Positions 46,187 to 55,359 are shown, numbered from the stretch's first letter. The stretch is 64,000 nucleotides of DNA from an uncultured Sphingobacteriaceae bacterium (GCA_946480915.1 CAMLLO010000008.1:97986-161985); one strand, 5' to 3'. Translations and numbers: made by a program. Notes: generated from the sequence alone by a model not told the origin.

Positions 46187-48952
46187 GTGAATAAAGTGGT
46201 AAACTGTTTTCTTAAAAACGTGGTTTTTCTCATATTCGTCAGAAAGAGGGTTTTTTTAATCAGCTTTTTCTGGATGGTATGTTTATGCGCTAAGTCGGTA
46301 TATTCGCAAAGCCTGTCAAATGAGGGTACAGATTTCTTTGCTGTTTTTCCTACGCACGTGCCTTCCTCAAACTCCAACAATGTACGTCTGGCAGCTTATT
46401 CAATATTTATTACTTCTAAGGCGGTGTCGTCGGGTGTGGTGACGGTTGGTAGTTTTTCGCAGAGGTTCAATGTTCTTCCCAATACAGTAACGGAAATTAA
46501 GATTGACAGAAACCAGGCTTACATAAACGAATTTGAGAGCAGTATGGTGTTGCCGAACAGGGCTATCCACGTGTTGGTTGATCCAGGTAAGCCTAAGATT
46601 GTTGTATATGGTCATATTTTTGCTGGGGCACGCTCTGCTGCCTCGCTGATACTGCCTGTAGAATCAATGGGACAACAGTATTTCAGTATGAATTATGATA
46701 ATACCTTTAACCGGGACGGCGGAGCAAATTTTATTGCTGTAATTGCAACCGAGGCTAATACTACTGTTTTATTTAAGAAGAACGGATCTGTGGTTAACAC
46801 CATACTTCTTAAAAATGCAGGGGATGTTTATCAATATTTAACAGAGGATGATCCGACCGGTACAGAAATAACTGCCGACCCCGTAAGCTCTGCATGTAAG
46901 CGTTTTGCAGTTTTCTCGGGCAGTACAAACAGCCTGCTTGGTACATCTGATTGTCGTGGAGACTCCTCAGATCCTTTGTATCAACAGAACTACCCTGTCG
47001 AGAGTTGGGGAAATACATATGGGTTTATTCCTTTTAGCTCCCAGAGTTCTGCCGGAACTTCCACCCGTTTTAAGGGAAGTATTTATCGTGTCTTAGCTAA
47101 AGAAGACGGAACGATAGTTAATGTCAACGGAACAACAGTTGCCACTTTAAAAGCCGGGGAATTTTACCCGCGCTCTTATCAGGCGGTACCCTCGACTGTG
47201 CCGAGTATAATTTCAAGCAACAAGGCTATCGCTGTGGCTCAGTATGCTCTTTCTCAATCATGCGCGGGCGGCTTGGGTGTTAGCGATCCTGATATGGTTA
47301 TTCTGAATCCTATAGAATATAACATAAAAAAAATAACAATATATTCTTCTGATAAAGAGGATATTGATGAGCAATATCTAAATGTGTTGATCAAGACAAC
47401 GGCCGCCACGACTTTTAGAATAAACGGACTCGTTCCAGCTGTTCCTTTTACGCCTGTTCCTTCGGCTCCAGAATATTCATACATCAAATTAAACCTCAAT
47501 CCTTTCGGTACAGGTGATTTTACACTTTCAGCGGATGATGGCTTTAATGCAATCGCTTATGGGTTCGGCGATCACGAATCTTATGGTTATTCGGCCGGTA
47601 CCAGTCTGGCGGCCAACCAAACATTATCCGCCATCAGAAAGGATACACGGGAGGAGTTGTTTAATGCGTGTACAAAAGAGGATTTTGAATTTAAGCTGAT
47701 CCTTCCCGCAGAAGCTTCAAAGCTTACCTGGAGCTTTGATCCATCAGAGCCTGTTCTTATTCAAAACTTGCCGGCATCATCAAGGATTGTGCGTAATGGT
47801 AAAACATTTTACGAATATTTTTATCCCAGAACTCGTGTGTTTGATGTTGCAGGAGCACGAACAATAAAGGTTATTGCTAAATATTTCAGTTCTAACGTTT
47901 GCTATCAGGATGAGCAAGAAATTGAGTTCGTTTTTGAGGTATATGATCCACCCTCAGCAAATTTCAGTTTCACGGGTAATTGCGCTTCAGATACTGTGCT
48001 TTTTACAGATTCAAGTAGCCCTGTTACCCTTGCTAAACCTATTTCGGGCTGGTTGTGGGATTTTGGCGATGGAACAAGCTCAACGCTTCAATATCCGAAG
48101 CATAAGTTCTCCACGAGCGGCGATTTTAACGTTAGTTTAGTAGTTAACAACGGCACGGGATGTTTGAGCGATCCAAGGCAGAAAACGGTTTCAATAAGGC
48201 CTTTGCCTGTAGCTGATTTCATTTTATCTGATATAAGCTGTACATCGAATACTATACTTTTCTCCGATGCTTCGCTGGTCAGCTCAGGAACTATTTCCAA
48301 CTGGTTTTGGACCTTCGGCGATGGGACGAACTCGACGGAGCAGAGCCCCCGACATACCTTTCCCAAGGTTGGAGACTACACCGTAGAACTTCAGGTAGAA
48401 AATAGCTTTGGCTGTACAAGTAATGTGTTTAGCCGCGACGTACATGTTTTCGCCCCTATATTAGATGCCGGTCCCGACAAAACGATTATAAGAGGTGGGC
48501 AGACTGCACTCACCATTCGGGCAGAAGGTAATAATCTCAAATATAAATGGTCACCCTCGACAGGACTGGATCATGATGATGTGAAATCGCCCATTGCCTC
48601 ACCCGACCAGGAAACGCTGTACACCGTTACAATTACCACAGATGAAGGATGTATATTGACTGATAATCTTATGGTTAATATCGTCGATGACATAACTATA
48701 CCGAATGCCTTTACACCCAATGGAGACGGTGTGAATGATGTATGGCTAATTAAATATCTTGATAGTTTTCCTTCAGCCACAGTCAATATATTTACCCGTT
48801 ACGGAGTGCCTGTATTCAGTTCGAGAGGGTATTTTACCCCATGGGATGGCAGCTGGCAGGGCGAAACTCTACATCCTGGGACTTATTATTATGTGATAAC
48901 CACTCCGAATAAGCCGAAACCCTATTCAGGTTACGTTACAATAATCCGCTGA
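46187..48952 (+). CDS. IgGFc-binding/PKD surface protein with T9SS type-B C-terminal domain
   Basis: 921 residues. The start is a GTG at 46187; no ATG precedes the signal-peptide-like segment VFLISFFWMVCLCAKSVYSQS. The N-terminal region (about 45-500) resembles the IgGFc-binding domain (FFAVFPTHVPSS). Two PKD domains follow (about 590-670 and 675-755, each with FGDGT), and then the type-B sorting domain from about 838: IPNAFTPNGDGVNDVW to the C-terminus. It should be exported by the type IX system and anchored or secreted. It is probably an adhesin; the ligand is unknown. Confidence 0.92.
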   Translation: MNKVVNCFLKNVVFLIFVRKRVFLISFFWMVCLCAKSVYSQSLSNEGTDFFAVFPTHVPSSNSNNVRLAAYSIFITSKAVSSGVVTVGSFSQRFNVLPNTVTEIKIDRNQAYINEFESSMVLPNRAIHVLVDPGKPKIVVYGHIFAGARSAASLILPVESMGQQYFSMNYDNTFNRDGGANFIAVIATEANTTVLFKKNGSVVNTILLKNAGDVYQYLTEDDPTGTEITADPVSSACKRFAVFSGSTNSLLGTSDCRGDSSDPLYQQNYPVESWGNTYGFIPFSSQSSAGTSTRFKGSIYRVLAKEDGTIVNVNGTTVATLKAGEFYPRSYQAVPSTVPSIISSNKAIAVAQYALSQSCAGGLGVSDPDMVILNPIEYNIKKITIYSSDKEDIDEQYLNVLIKTTAATTFRINGLVPAVPFTPVPSAPEYSYIKLNLNPFGTGDFTLSADDGFNAIAYGFGDHESYGYSAGTSLAANQTLSAIRKDTREELFNACTKEDFEFKLILPAEASKLTWSFDPSEPVLIQNLPASSRIVRNGKTFYEYFYPRTRVFDVAGARTIKVIAKYFSSNVCYQDEQEIEFVFEVYDPPSANFSFTGNCASDTVLFTDSSSPVTLAKPISGWLWDFGDGTSSTLQYPKHKFSTSGDFNVSLVVNNGTGCLSDPRQKTVSIRPLPVADFILSDISCTSNTILFSDASLVSSGTISNWFWTFGDGTNSTEQSPRHTFPKVGDYTVELQVENSFGCTSNVFSRDVHVFAPILDAGPDKTIIRGGQTALTIRAEGNNLKYKWSPSTGLDHDDVKSPIASPDQETLYTVTITTDEGCILTDNLMVNIVDDITIPNAFTPNGDGVNDVWLIKYLDSFPSATVNIFTRYGVPVFSSRGYFTPWDGSWQGETLHPGTYYYVITTPNKPKPYSGYVTIIR

Positions 48953-49072
48953 GTTTTTCTGATGGTACTTGTTTATTTACTTTAATCCGAAAAAACGGAA
49001 AGATAAATCGTGTAGCTTTAGCATCAGGATTGTCTTACAGATTATTTTATATCAACGTTTCAAGCTTTTTCA

Positions 49073-50236
49073 ATGAATACACCCTTTCGCACTCCTTTTT
49101 CCGAATCCACATACAAAGCAGCAAACCTAATTTCCGGTGCTATTGCGCAGCACTTCATACAACACATTGCCGCGGCCAGAGAAGCCGGTGAACAGGATCT
49201 GGCTCCAGAACCATCTGCTGAAACTATCGAAATAATTATTGATGCTGGTTTCTGGACGAGCCTGCGAAAGGAGGAAGGGCACGTTCCAAGGATATCTTTG
49301 GCCTATCTTCCGCCAGAAATGGCTGGTCGGCCTTTATTGTTCGAGGAGCGCATCCCACTCAAGCCTAAAGTTCTTACGAAGCTTGCGCCCGGCATTGAGC
49401 GTGCAGGTATACATCTTGGAGTTTGGCATGATGAAAATGGCTTATACGCCTGGGGAACAACGCGTAAACTACCTGCATTTTGTTTTGTACTTGAGATGGT
49501 AGAGGCGGGTTTACTGGTGGTAAAACATCGTCGCTTTCATGGCTTTGGAAAATTTGTAAACGTTGCCATTCTTAAAGGGGATGAAATTAAAATTGTGGAT
49601 GAACAAAGCGGTATACTCCCAGACTGCCCCGCACTATTGAGCTCTTTGCTAGGCTTTGACAATAACACCGCATGGAACGATTCTGTAAATGTGCTGATAC
49701 AACTGGCAACTTCGATGAGAGCGCACGGACGGGGTGGAACTTTATTGGTTGTTCCTTCGGTGAATGAAAACTGGCGCGACTCTGTTCTTCATCCAATATC
49801 ATACCCGGTAGTTCCGGTATTCCCCAGTTTGGCAGATTTGACCCGCCAGGAAGCTCATATTCGGGAGCAGAGCTCGTGGCAGGCCGAACTGAACCGTGAG
49901 GTAGATAGCGTTGCCGGATTAACTGCTATTGATGGGGCAACCATTATTAACGATCAGTATGAACTGCTAGCTTTCGGATCTAAAATACAGCGATCTTATA
50001 CCAGCACAACTATTGATGAATTAATGCTTACCGAACCCATTGTTGGTGATCAGGCTTTGATTGTTCAGCCAACACAAATAGGAGGAACCAGGCATATTTC
50101 TGCTGCTCAGTTCGTGTTTGATCAAAGAGACGCCATCGCATTAGTTGCCTCTCAGGATGGTCGATTTACCATTTTTGGATGGTCGCCCTGCGATGGGATG
50201 GTTCACGCACATCGTATTGATACATTGTTGCTGTAG
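49073..50236 (+). CDS. DACNV sensor domain fused to a diadenylate-cyclase-like domain
   Basis: 387 residues with no signal peptide. The N-terminal part (about 1-165, with FWTSLRKEEGHVPRISLAYLPP) fits the DACNV sensor domain. The C-terminal part (about 210-387) resembles the DisA_N/DAC fold: RAHGRGGTLLVVP, then DGA at 287-289 and GTRHISA at 338-344, which correspond to the ATP-binding DGA and the GTRHR-type motif. The Arg following RH in canonical DAC enzymes is Ile here. It could make c-di-AMP or a related nucleotide, or only sense one. It stands alone, 120 bases after the T9SS cargo gene. Confidence 0.82.
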   Translation: MNTPFRTPFSESTYKAANLISGAIAQHFIQHIAAAREAGEQDLAPEPSAETIEIIIDAGFWTSLRKEEGHVPRISLAYLPPEMAGRPLLFEERIPLKPKVLTKLAPGIERAGIHLGVWHDENGLYAWGTTRKLPAFCFVLEMVEAGLLVVKHRRFHGFGKFVNVAILKGDEIKIVDEQSGILPDCPALLSSLLGFDNNTAWNDSVNVLIQLATSMRAHGRGGTLLVVPSVNENWRDSVLHPISYPVVPVFPSLADLTRQEAHIREQSSWQAELNREVDSVAGLTAIDGATIINDQYELLAFGSKIQRSYTSTTIDELMLTEPIVGDQALIVQPTQIGGTRHISAAQFVFDQRDAIALVASQDGRFTIFGWSPCDGMVHAHRIDTLLL

Positions 50237-50386
50237 TAGTTGAAAGCTTTTTTGAATTACAGGCATTAAGCCAGACTTTGCCCAACTGGACATTAAGCTT
50301 AAGCCAGCGGGGGGGAAGGGGAGAGTTCTTGTACAACCCACCTGGAGCTCAGGATATTGATTTGGCTAAAATTGTCGGAGAATAAA

Positions 50387-51061
50387 TCAATTCAAGCAGC
50401 CGGCAATCCAGGCCAGATCTGCCTTCCTATCGTGGGTTGATCCTGTTTTTTTTAAAAACTGCATTCCCAATGCAACCGTTATCAAACACGACTGAGGCAC
50501 ATCATTTGCCAGGATGAATGTCCGTTCGCCAATGAGCGTATCATCGTATGGAATCAATAGATCATGCACTTCAGTAGCCATGTTATCATTTGGATCCGGG
50601 CATAAGAAAGCAGCCATTACACTTAGACGCACCTGCGAAGTTGCAGAAGTCCCCGGTAAGCGGGTTTTAGGATTAAAGGCAGGCAGTTTTAAGCTTAAAG
50701 TCCCATCATGTTCGCGAGTGATTACAGGTTGTATCGTGAGCCTTCTTCCTATACCTTTTAGATCATGCAGCTCGAAGCCATTTAGGTGGTCGAGGTCGGC
50801 CTCAGTCAAAAAAGGGTATACTGCCGAAGTGAGGCGGTCGCGTAAGGCTTTGCTTTTGGGATCGGGAATTAACGGCTCCAAGTATATACGCAACTGTTTA
50901 GCAAGGGCAGAGGCTTTTCCGTATTGGCCTGCAGCTTCCTTTGTTCGCTTAGTTTGTCTGACAACGGAGGGTTTCTGGCGAATATAATATCCACCACGGA
51001 ACTTATAATAAATCTGGTTGCCAAAGGTTCCAGTAATTTTGGTTCCAACTTGTCGGGCCAT
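50387..51061 (-). CDS. Hypothetical protein with basic N-terminus
   Basis: 224 residues from the ATG at 51061; upstream extension to an alternative start is less likely. The N-terminus MARQVGTKITGTFGNQIYYK resembles that of small basic proteins that occur in several copies in Sphingobacteriaceae; I cannot name a family. The remainder alternates helices and strands, with two cysteines of no obvious metal pattern. A 40-bp near-perfect palindrome lies 92 bases upstream. Confidence 0.7.
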   Translation of the reverse strand: MARQVGTKITGTFGNQIYYKFRGGYYIRQKPSVVRQTKRTKEAAGQYGKASALAKQLRIYLEPLIPDPKSKALRDRLTSAVYPFLTEADLDHLNGFELHDLKGIGRRLTIQPVITREHDGTLSLKLPAFNPKTRLPGTSATSQVRLSVMAAFLCPDPNDNMATEVHDLLIPYDDTLIGERTFILANDVPQSCLITVALGMQFLKKTGSTHDRKADLAWIAGCLN

Positions 51062-51152
51062 ATAGTTTGTCTTAGATGTGGTATAAAGATAATGTACGAA
51101 ACTAAAAAAGCAATGCCTCATACCAGAATGACAGCTACCAAATAGGTACCAG

Positions 51153-51192
51153 GTTCGGACCAAGTCCACTATTTAGTGGACTTGGTCCGAAC
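51153..51192. repeat. 40-bp near-perfect palindrome
   Basis: Two 19-base arms flank a two-base TT centre; the arms begin GTTCGGACCAAG and are exact complements. The site lies in the divergent 306-base gap 51062-51367 between the hypothetical gene and dinB, and is far stronger than expected by chance. No T-tract follows on either strand, so an intrinsic terminator is unlikely; a regulatory site, cruciform or mobile-element end is possible. Confidence 0.8.
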
Positions 51193-51367
51193 TTGTCTCG
51201 AACAGATCCCCTGCTTGGTAGGAGCCTGGGCATGCCCCCGAAATCGTTTTTAGCGTGGTTTGCGAATTCTTAGCTAAGTTCTTTTTCTGAAATTAAAATG
51301 AACTTAGCTGCTGACATAGGGTTGTCATATCGGTCTGTTTTCTTTGTATAATAAAAACAAAAAAACT

Positions 51368-51865
51368 ATGTCACTAATTGAAATCCTGTCAAAAGAGTTT
51401 GAGCAAGAAGCTTTAACGACCCGTAAAATGTTAGAACGTGTGCCCGATGATAAGTACGATTGGAAACCACACGAAAAAAGTATGACTATCCGCAGTTTGG
51501 CTACCCACATCGCCGACCTGCCATCCTGGGTTAGCATGGCGCTTAATACCACAGGCTTAGATTTCGCGGCAAGTCCTTATAATCCTCCGGTCATTAATTC
51601 CACCGCAGACCTGCTTAAACTGTTCGAAAAGTCCGTGGCCGAAGGCAGAGCAAGTCTTTCGCAGGCAAAGGAAGAAGATTTGCTTCCAAGCTGGACATTG
51701 AGAAATGGTGAGACGGTTTTGAGTGTGATGACTAAAGGAGAAGTGATTCGCCACGCTTTGAGTCAAACCATACATCACCGGGCACAATTAGGAGTCTATC
51801 TCCGTTTATTGAACGTCCCAATTCCCGGTACCTACGGCCCGAGTGCTGACGAACAGAATTTTTAA
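51368..51865 (+). CDS. DinB-family protein
   Basis: 165 residues from the ATG at 51368. The DinB four-helix fold shows the metal-binding triad: His47 in IRSLATHIADL and the pair in ALSQTIHHRAQLGVYLR. DinB superfamily members include thiol-dependent enzymes that use bacillithiol or mycothiol as a co-substrate. The exact reaction here is unknown. It is monocistronic, ended by the hairpin at 51901. Confidence 0.9.
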   Translation: MSLIEILSKEFEQEALTTRKMLERVPDDKYDWKPHEKSMTIRSLATHIADLPSWVSMALNTTGLDFAASPYNPPVINSTADLLKLFEKSVAEGRASLSQAKEEDLLPSWTLRNGETVLSVMTKGEVIRHALSQTIHHRAQLGVYLRLLNVPIPGTYGPSADEQNF

Positions 51866-51900
51866 GAAATACTGAGATAGACAGCATGGATATAACAAAT

Positions 51901-51952
51901 AGAGGCGCTGTCAAATAACGTGAGGTAAATATCCTTGATTTGACACGCCTCT
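51901..51952. terminator. Bidirectional terminator hairpin
   Basis: Arms AGAGGCGCTGTCAAAT (51901-51916) and ATTTGACACGCCTCT (51938-51952) pair with one bulged base. The hairpin sits between the convergent DinB and SdiA-regulated-like genes. Its stem resembles those at 31463 and 34789. Confidence 0.65.
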
Positions 51953-51980
51953 GTTTGTTCTGAGCACTTAGAATTATCCT

Positions 51981-52886
51981 TTACATGCCCTCTAACCGCA
52001 ATATATTTCCCGGCTCCTTTCTGCCTTCGTTCGATATGTACAGTGTGCCTTCGGGACTAAAACTAATACCTTCGGGCTGTTTAAAGTCCGAATTGTCTAA
52101 TTGCTTTAATGCCTTGATTTTTCCGGTGCTATCCATTATTAAGAGCTTAGGCTTAGCGCCTTCCAAAATATAGATATCACCTGTTTTGGGATGTATGGCG
52201 ATTGCTGAGGGCTGGATCCGCGAATTTTTTTTCTTTCCTTTTACATTTTCAAAGATCTTGTCTTGCAGGTTAATTTTCAAAACAGGTTGTTCTGCCATAT
52301 TGAAGTGCCTTAGGTCAAAGCTGTAAATGCCTTTGTAATCATCGCTCTGTGACTCCGAACCTTTAATTACCACCAAAAGACGATTATTTTTCTGGTCATA
52401 GCATATACCTTCAGTATCGTGTTTTGAGGTTAAATGAGTTTTGTATTCAACAATGGTTGGGTTTGGCTCATTGTAATTTCTAACCTGGAAAATTTGGCCA
52501 TCCGACCTTAATACATAGGCATCCTGGGCAACGATTGCTATGCCTTCATAGTCACCATCCTTGGCGAAAGGAATTTCTTTTTCGATTTTTCCGGACTTGG
52601 TATTGTAAATAAAGATCTTACCATTCTCGTCCTGAATACAGGCAAAGCGGTTTTTGCCAACATAGCTTATGTCAGAAATTTCTTGCAGCACCTGCGGGAC
52701 ATCCCATTTTTTTGAAATAAAAAAGTCGCCGGACTTTTCGCTTTTTTCAAGGTTCTTTCTCACCGATTCTTTTTTGTCGTGTTTTATTCTTTTAGGCCAG
52801 AGACTCGAAACATGTGTGATTCGCATGGTAAAGGCTATTCCTATTGATATAAAGATAAAAGCAATAATATAAACTGCTGTGCGCAT
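51981..52886 (-). CDS. SdiA-regulated-domain (YjiK-like) beta-propeller protein
   Basis: 301 residues. One N-terminal membrane anchor (AVYIIAFIFISIGIAF) precedes a propeller in the periplasm. Blades carry ISDISYVGKNRFACIQDENG, GDYEGIAIVAQDAYVLRSDG, HDTEGICYDQKNNRLLVV and QPEGISFSPEGTLYISNE, a pattern seen in SdiA-regulated proteins. The ligand is unknown; it could also be described as a phytase- or esterase-like propeller. It is monocistronic. Confidence 0.85.
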   Translation of the reverse strand: MRTAVYIIAFIFISIGIAFTMRITHVSSLWPKRIKHDKKESVRKNLEKSEKSGDFFISKKWDVPQVLQEISDISYVGKNRFACIQDENGKIFIYNTKSGKIEKEIPFAKDGDYEGIAIVAQDAYVLRSDGQIFQVRNYNEPNPTIVEYKTHLTSKHDTEGICYDQKNNRLLVVIKGSESQSDDYKGIYSFDLRHFNMAEQPVLKINLQDKIFENVKGKKKNSRIQPSAIAIHPKTGDIYILEGAKPKLLIMDSTGKIKALKQLDNSDFKQPEGISFSPEGTLYISNEGRKEPGNILRLEGM

Positions 52887-53057
52887 AAAATCTAGTTATG
52901 ATGTAGGCCCCATTTCTCTTAGTAACTTAAGACTTACAAATTTCATGCTAATATTGCCAGCTGGGTTTTTCTTTTTCAATTTCGACGGACAATAATTTGG
53001 CATTGTCAGATAGTATTAGAATTTTATCATCAAAATAATATATCGACCTTTGCAGGT

Positions 53058-54443
53058 ATGTTGGAGCAAGCGAATACACCTACAGAATATCAAACCGAAA
53101 CAATCATTGCCCTTGCCACGCCGGCCGGGAGCGGCGCTATTGCAGTTATCCGGCTATCTGGTCCGCAGGCCATTGACTTGACCAATGCGGTGTTCAGGGG
53201 TAAAGACCTGAGCAAGCAAGCTTCGCACACCATTCATTTCGGAACGATCCGCGACGGCGAAACTATTCTCGATGAAGTGCTTGTTTCTTTGTTCATAGCT
53301 CCGCATTCGTATACCAAAGAAAACGTGGTAGAGATTTCTACTCATGGTTCGCAATATATTATTGAAAGTATTATTAAGCTTTTTATACGTAAAGGTGCAC
53401 GCGCAGCAAAGCCGGGAGAATTTACCTTAAGGGCTTTTTTAAATGGCGGACTCGATCTGTCACAGGCAGAGGCCGTTGCAGATTTAATAGCTTCCAATTC
53501 AAAAGCCTCGCACCAGGTGGCCTTACAGCAAATGCGTGGTGGTTTTTCTAACGAGCTAAAGAATCTGCGGGAGCAGCTCATTCACTTCGCCTCCATGATT
53601 GAGTTGGAACTCGATTTTTCTGAAGAAGACGTGGAATTCGCGAATCGAGATCAACTTAAACAACTCATCTTAAAGATAAATACAGTTTTAAGTCGCTTGA
53701 TCCAATCCTTTGAGCAGGGGAATGTTATCAAAAACGGTGTCCCGGTTGTGATCGCCGGAAAACCCAATGTTGGTAAATCAACTCTGCTAAACGCTCTTTT
53801 GAACGAGGAACGAGCTATTGTTTCTGAAATAGCAGGAACTACTCGCGATACCATCGAAGATGAGATGCATATCGGAGGCATAAATTTCCGCTTTATCGAT
53901 ACAGCCGGCTTGCGTCATACAGAAGACGTTATTGAGGCAATAGGAGTGGAGCGCACCCATGAGAAGATGCGTCAGGCTAAACTGATCATTTATTTAGTCG
54001 ACCCCTTGCAAAAGCTCCAGGAAATTCAGATGCAGCTCGAAGAAACAGCCTCTCTTCATATTCCTTTTGTTGCAGTAGTTAACAAATCGGATTTGCTTAG
54101 TCCGCATGAGCAACAAGAACTTAGTCTCCTCAATCCTAACTTCATCTCAGCAAAGAACAAAGAAGGGATCGACGAGCTGAAGCAAGAAGTGCTGCGAAAA
54201 GTGAACTTGCACAATTTAAGTTCGGACGATGTGCTGGTTACAAATATCCGCCATGTTGAAGCTTTGGGAAAAACCCAGGAGGCTTTAGAGCGTGTGCTCT
54301 ATGGAATCGATAATCCGGTTACTTCCGATTTTTTGGCAATGGATATCAAACAGGCACTGTATTATTTAGGTGAAATTACTGGTACAGTTACTACCGATGA
54401 TTTATTGGATAATATTTTTTCTAAGTTTTGTATTGGAAAGTAA
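53058..54443 (+). CDS. mnmE: tRNA modification GTPase MnmE
   Basis: 461 residues, full length. The N-terminal THF-binding domain starts IIALATPAGSGAIAVIRLSG. The G domain has G1 GKPNVGKSTLLNALL, G2 region TTRDTIED, G3 DTAGLRHT and G4 NKSD. The C-terminal signature FCIGK is intact. With MnmG it modifies U34 of certain tRNAs. The last codons of mnmE are the attachment site of SGI1-type islands in Gammaproteobacteria; here the 3' end is undamaged and the next 2 kb look accessory. Confidence 0.98.
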   Translation: MLEQANTPTEYQTETIIALATPAGSGAIAVIRLSGPQAIDLTNAVFRGKDLSKQASHTIHFGTIRDGETILDEVLVSLFIAPHSYTKENVVEISTHGSQYIIESIIKLFIRKGARAAKPGEFTLRAFLNGGLDLSQAEAVADLIASNSKASHQVALQQMRGGFSNELKNLREQLIHFASMIELELDFSEEDVEFANRDQLKQLILKINTVLSRLIQSFEQGNVIKNGVPVVIAGKPNVGKSTLLNALLNEERAIVSEIAGTTRDTIEDEMHIGGINFRFIDTAGLRHTEDVIEAIGVERTHEKMRQAKLIIYLVDPLQKLQEIQMQLEETASLHIPFVAVVNKSDLLSPHEQQELSLLNPNFISAKNKEGIDELKQEVLRKVNLHNLSSDDVLVTNIRHVEALGKTQEALERVLYGIDNPVTSDFLAMDIKQALYYLGEITGTVTTDDLLDNIFSKFCIGK

Positions 54444-54484
54444 TCGCCCAAAAAATCACAAAATAACCACCTTCTAAAAAATAC

Positions 54485-54673
54485 TTAGCTCTGATAATCT
54501 TTAACTCTTTTGCTGTAGTCGATATAATGGTTTATAACTTTGGTGTTTTTCTCATTTAGTAACATCTTAATGTTTTCCTGCTGCTCAAGATATTTTGACT
54601 CATAGAATTTAAGCCCTGTAAATACAAGTCCGAAGCTTTTAACACTGGTTAATGGCTCCGAGCAGAAAACCAA
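54485..54673 (-). pseudogene. Possible gene remnant (minus strand)
   Basis: A 62-codon open frame with no recognisable family. It lies between mnmE and the mobile cassette and overlaps the left direct repeat. Composition is protein-like (MLLNEKNTKVINHYIDYSKR), but the stretch is short and unsupported. It is most likely chance or a decayed fragment. The rest of 54444-54780 holds only the direct repeat and AT-rich sequence. Confidence 0.2.
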
Positions 54674-54719
54674 CTTTACGCAACAAAAAAAAAAACCAGC
54701 AATTTGGGTAGAAATCGGT
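54666..54719. repeat. Left direct repeat of the mobile cassette
   Basis: 54 bases matching 56131-56181 with four mismatches and one three-base gap. The plus strand encodes KPTLRNKKKNQQFG-stop; the frame opens at an ATG at 54652 and stops at 54709-54711. In the right copy the same frame ends the gene at 55952-56173. The matching tail (...GAAATCGG here, GGAATCGG in the right copy) follows the stop. It could be an attachment site or a duplicated gene end. Confidence 0.85.
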
Positions 54720-54780
54720 TTAAGTTGTCCCTAAATAATAACAAAAGGAAGCCCGATAAAAATCACTATTTGACTACTCT

Positions 54781-54896
54781 GTCAGTTTATAAACTTACAT
54801 TTATGAGTAATTTGTCAGCTTACAGGCTTACTTTTATATTTATTTGTCAGTTTATATGCTTACATTTGTCTTTCTTTAGTCAGTGTATAAGCTTAC
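54781..54896 (+). promoter_or_regulatory. Four phased 18-bp operator-like repeats
   Basis: Four copies of GTCAGnnTAnAnnCTTAC at 54781-54798, 54814-54831, 54846-54863 and 54879-54896, with 15, 14 and 15 bases between them. Start-to-start spacing is 33, 32 and 33 bases, close to three helical turns. Each copy is an imperfect palindrome (GTCAG outward, CTTAC inward). The last ends four bases before the HTH gene start codon. This suggests cooperative autorepression by the HTH protein. Confidence 0.85.
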
Positions 54897-54900
54897 GATA

Positions 54901-55359
54901 ATGGGAAAGAAATCATTACAAATACAGCAAATCAATAGCAAAATGCTGGTAGTTGCAGTCCTTAAAAAAATTACGCCACCACCTACCGGTTGGATAAAAG
55001 CGGTACGAACGGCTTTAGGTATGTCCCTACAGCAATTGGGTAACAAAATGTCTATCACCAAACAAAGCCTTCAAGATATTGAACGCAGGGAAAAGGACGG
55101 AACGATCACACTCAAAACCTTGCGGGATGCTGCAAATGGCTTGGATATGGAATTGGTATATGGTTTTGTTCCTAAAGACGGTTCATTGGATGCACTCATT
55201 GATAGGAAGGCAAAAGAATTGGCTACTCAGATTGTGTTGCGTACCTCCAATACAATGAAGCTCGAAGATCAGGGCAATACCCAAATTCGTATTCAAAAAG
55301 CCATTGAAGAAAGGACTGAATCTATCAAAAACGAAATGCCTAAAATTTTATGGGATTAG
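54901..55359 (+). CDS. HTH protein of the mobile mystery protein A type
   Basis: 152 residues from the ATG at 54901. The N-terminal segment is followed by a Cro/CI-type HTH (about 33-85: WIKAVRTALGMSLQQLGNKM, then ITKQSLQDIERREKDGTIT). This is the usual upstream partner of a Fic protein in the mobile mystery protein A/B pair, a gene couple named for its occurrence on mobile elements. The gene overlaps the Fic gene by 10 bases. The C-terminal third is helical and may contact the Fic partner. Four 18-bp repeats lie directly upstream. Confidence 0.9.
   Translation: MGKKSLQIQQINSKMLVVAVLKKITPPPTGWIKAVRTALGMSLQQLGNKMSITKQSLQDIERREKDGTITLKTLRDAANGLDMELVYGFVPKDGSLDALIDRKAKELATQIVLRTSNTMKLEDQGNTQIRIQKAIEERTESIKNEMPKILWD

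Noticed and set aside
50300..50325. G-rich run as a possible quadruplex
   Set aside because: A single run of seven G's and one of four G's lie close together, but four spaced runs are not present.
54420..54443. SGI1-type attachment duplication at the end of mnmE
   Set aside because: I looked for a second copy of the last bases of mnmE downstream; only a weak partial match near 56980 exists, too poor to call an attachment site.
54781..54896. CRISPR array
   Set aside because: The 18-bp repeats with 14-15-bp AT-rich spacers are too short, the spacing follows helical phasing, and the array sits in a promoter region before an HTH gene with no cas genes nearby.
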